Origin: an uncultured Eubacteriales bacterium
Lineage (GTDB): Bacteria > Bacillota_A > Clostridia > Oscillospirales > Oscillospiraceae
DNA: 13,134 bases
NCBI GenBank assembly: GCA_949739085.1
Contig: CATIYU010000271.1
Span: 1-13,134, forward strand
Reading direction: 5' to 3'
Positions 11,736 to 13,134 of the stretch are shown here, piece after piece. Within the stretch, counting starts at the first letter, position 1, and each line of letters begins with the position of its first letter. Below the pieces are notes generated by a model. That model was given only the letters and a program-made list of their open reading frames with translations, was not told the origin of the DNA and did not search any database. The translations under genes were made by a program, and so were the position numbers.

Positions 11736-12428
11736 ATGGGACTATTTAACCTGTTTGGAAAGAAGGCAACTACGCAAACGCCCCAGCAGCCCCAGTATGA
11801 GGAGGAGCCGCTGGAGGTCTATTCCGGTATGCGGGTGGAGGTAACGTCCCTCGAGGGACAGCTTCTGTTCGTGGCAAAGCTGCTGGGCCTGCGGGGGAAT
11901 CAGGCGGAGCTGCACCAATACTCAGAAGCCGGCGTCACCCTCCAGGAGGGCGAGCCTCTGCGGGTCCGTATCCGCGGATACAGCGACCGCGAGAGAAAGG
12001 CGGCCTATATGGAGGGCCTTATCTCTCCCCTGCCCCAAAATATATGGAAGGTTGAGGAGCTGACACTTTGCAGCAGCGGAAATGACCGCGCCTTTTTCCG
12101 CCTCACGACAAACCTTGATGCCACTGCCACCATGTTCAGCGGCCTGGAGATGGGCGAGAAGCCGTGCGTGCTGCTGAATATCAGCGTGGGCGGGGCCAGC
12201 ATCAGTTCGGCATGCAGATACCATCAGGGCGACAAATTGCTTCTGAAGGTGAAGCTGCTGGAGGACAGGCCCATATCCGCGATCTTCAGCCAGGTTGTGC
12301 GCATCACAGAGCGGGACGGCGGCAAATTTGAATATGGATGCCAGTTTTTAGAGCTGACAGAGGCCGAACAGGAAAAAATCACGCAGAACATCTTCGCGGT
12401 CCAGCGCCAGAAGCGGGGCCGCTCCTAG
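11736..12428 (+). CDS. PilZ-domain c-di-GMP receptor, 230 aa
   Basis: Residues 1-25 are a flexible, Gln/Pro-rich leader (MGLFNLFGKK, then TTQTPQQPQ). Residues about 27-110 look like the beta-rich N-terminal domain of YcgR/YpfA proteins (GMRVEVTS, RVRIRGYSDRERKAAYMEG). The C-terminal PilZ domain (about 115-225) has RxxxR at Arg118-Arg122 (RAFFR) and NISVGGASI (148-156, the D/NxSxxG motif), so both c-di-GMP contacts are present. YcgR proteins act on the flagellar motor; other PilZ proteins act on exopolysaccharide or adhesion, so the target here is open. The ATG at 11736 follows AAGAGG by about 6 bases. Position after the cyclase suggests one signal-response pair. Confidence 0.9.
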   Translation: MGLFNLFGKKATTQTPQQPQYEEEPLEVYSGMRVEVTSLEGQLLFVAKLLGLRGNQAELHQYSEAGVTLQEGEPLRVRIRGYSDRERKAAYMEGLISPLPQNIWKVEELTLCSSGNDRAFFRLTTNLDATATMFSGLEMGEKPCVLLNISVGGASISSACRYHQGDKLLLKVKLLEDRPISAIFSQVVRITERDGGKFEYGCQFLELTEAEQEKITQNIFAVQRQKRGRS

Positions 12429-12450
12429 CGGCTAGTAAGAGGAGCGGCCC
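12416..12450 (+). other. 10-bp hairpin at the end of the PilZ gene
   Basis: GGGCCGCTCC (12416-12425) pairs perfectly with GGAGCGGCCC (12441-12450), loop 15 bases. The PilZ stop codon is the first three bases of the loop. No T-run follows, so it is a 3'-end stem or a Rho-type or atypical terminator rather than a standard intrinsic one. Confidence 0.55.
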
Positions 12451-12521
12451 GTAGGACCGGCTGCGCGGCAGCGGAATAGAAGGAGGCCAAATCAGTGTTT
12501 ATCTCTGGCTCTGGCAATTGA

Positions 12522-12550
12522 TAGACAAAATCTCTTTCCTGTGGTATGAT
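12522..12550 (+). promoter_or_regulatory. Promoter of the membrane-protein gene
   Basis: TAGACA (12522-12527) and TATGAT (12545-12550) are 17 bases apart, with TGG before the -10 as an extended element. The start near 12557 leaves a leader of about 18 nt. Confidence 0.75.
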
Positions 12551-12574
12551 ACCCGCAGAAAGGAGGCGCCCGCT

Positions 12575-13134
12575 ATGTTCACACTGGAGGATTACCTGAC
12601 CTCATTTACAGGTTCCCTGATTGCCCACGCCGCCCTGGCGCTCTACCTGTTTGTGATCATGGACGCGCGGGGGTGGCGGATGCTGAAAAAGCTGCCCCTC
12701 CTGCTGCTCTCCCCGCTAACGGCCACCCTGCTGGCGGCGGGCCTGTACGCGCTCTTCCCCAGCCATGGAGTGTTCCGCTACTGTGTAGGCTCCTTTGCCA
12801 TTCTGTTGATGTGCACCCTGTGGGTTCGATGGGCGTGGCGAACCGAATGCTGGAGGGCCTTTTCCGCCGTATGTATGGGAGGCGTGTTTCAAGTGTCCAC
12901 GTCCTGCCTATCCCAGATCCTGCTTCTGAACAGCGAACTCCAGTTTACAATGGTGATGTATTGGGTTGTGGTTCCGATCTCAGCCCTCCTGCTGCACCGT
13001 CTGCGCTTCGGCCACTGGTTCCACATTCTGCTGGAGGAGGGCTTCGGCCAGCGCCGCATGGCTCTGTTCTTCTTTGCCCTGGAGGTAGCCCTGGAGGCAT
13101 TCCTCATTTTGCAGGTGGGGATTCAACCGGAATA
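12575..13134 (+). CDS. Multi-pass membrane protein, partial (possible sensor kinase N-terminus)
   Basis: The frame is open from ATG 12575 to the window edge, 186 codons, and begins MFTLEDYLTSFTGSLIAHAA. About six hydrophobic segments are visible near residues 12-30, 40-61, 67-86, 95-118, 124-141 and 162-181, joined by short basic loops (RGWRMLKK, HRLRFGHW, EGFGQRR). This looks like the membrane part of GHKL/AgrC-type sensor kinases that are common in Clostridia, but no kinase motif lies inside the window, so that is a guess. AAAGGAGG (12559-12566) is 8 bases before the ATG, and a promoter is upstream. No signal peptide is evident beyond the first helix. Confidence 0.7.
   Translation, partial: MFTLEDYLTSFTGSLIAHAALALYLFVIMDARGWRMLKKLPLLLLSPLTATLLAAGLYALFPSHGVFRYCVGSFAILLMCTLWVRWAWRTECWRAFSAVCMGGVFQVSTSCLSQILLLNSELQFTMVMYWVVVPISALLLHRLRFGHWFHILLEEGFGQRRMALFFFALEVALEAFLILQVGIQPE

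Noticed and set aside
1..13134. CRISPR array, tRNA, insertion sequence or integrase
   Set aside because: No regular spacer-repeat series, no cloverleaf sequence and no transposase or recombinase motifs were seen.

Overview
The window looks like chromosome from a GC-rich, spore-forming Clostridia, most likely an Oscillospiraceae (Flavonifractor/Oscillibacter-like) gut anaerobe. The support is a yunB sporulation gene, a Spo0A-type DNA-binding domain, a type A RNase P RNA, Gram-positive Shine-Dalgarno sites and many TTGACA/TATAAT promoters with 17-bp spacers. The genus is an inference.

Layout. (1) 1-2705: the 5' end of rpoB (minus), then a GNAT acetyltransferase and a SEDS-family (FtsW/RodA) glycosyltransferase (plus), with an 18-bp perfect palindrome between rpoB and the GNAT gene. 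(2) 2687-4815: a divergent regulatory island. The minus operon encodes a ribbon-helix-helix (RHH) protein with a tail like those of ImmA-partner repressors, an ImmA/IrrE metallopeptidase and a small DUF6774-like protein. The plus operon encodes a 59-aa RHH protein and a stand-alone Spo0A C-terminal domain. The 191-bp divide carries two good promoters, repeated AGTTC/GAACT sites and two tandem 0A-box-like sites. (3) 4829-5236: a 90-aa protein of unknown function with its own promoter and terminator. (4) 5256-9346: a minus-strand housekeeping stretch, in transcription order murD, yunB, then acpP, rnc and a TauE/SafE-family permease. Promoters are visible before murD and acpP. (5) 9402-9827: rnpB with promoter and terminator. 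(6) 9864-12450: a TetR-family regulator, a REC-GGDEF diguanylate cyclase and a PilZ protein, which together look like a c-di-GMP module. (7) 12522-13134: a promoter and the 5' part of a multi-pass membrane protein, possibly the sensor part of a histidine kinase.

The best candidate for an undescribed system is region 2. By analogy with ImmR/ImmA and DdrO/IrrE, the metallopeptidase may cleave the RHH-type repressor and so release the RHH/Spo0A-C operon. The Spo0A-C protein keeps the E, R and R residues expected on the recognition helix and could bind the tandem 0A-like boxes upstream of its own promoter. Homology is recognised from sequence only; the circuit is inference.

No CRISPR array, tRNA, insertion sequence or attachment site was seen. 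No gene-free stretch exceeds 300 bases.
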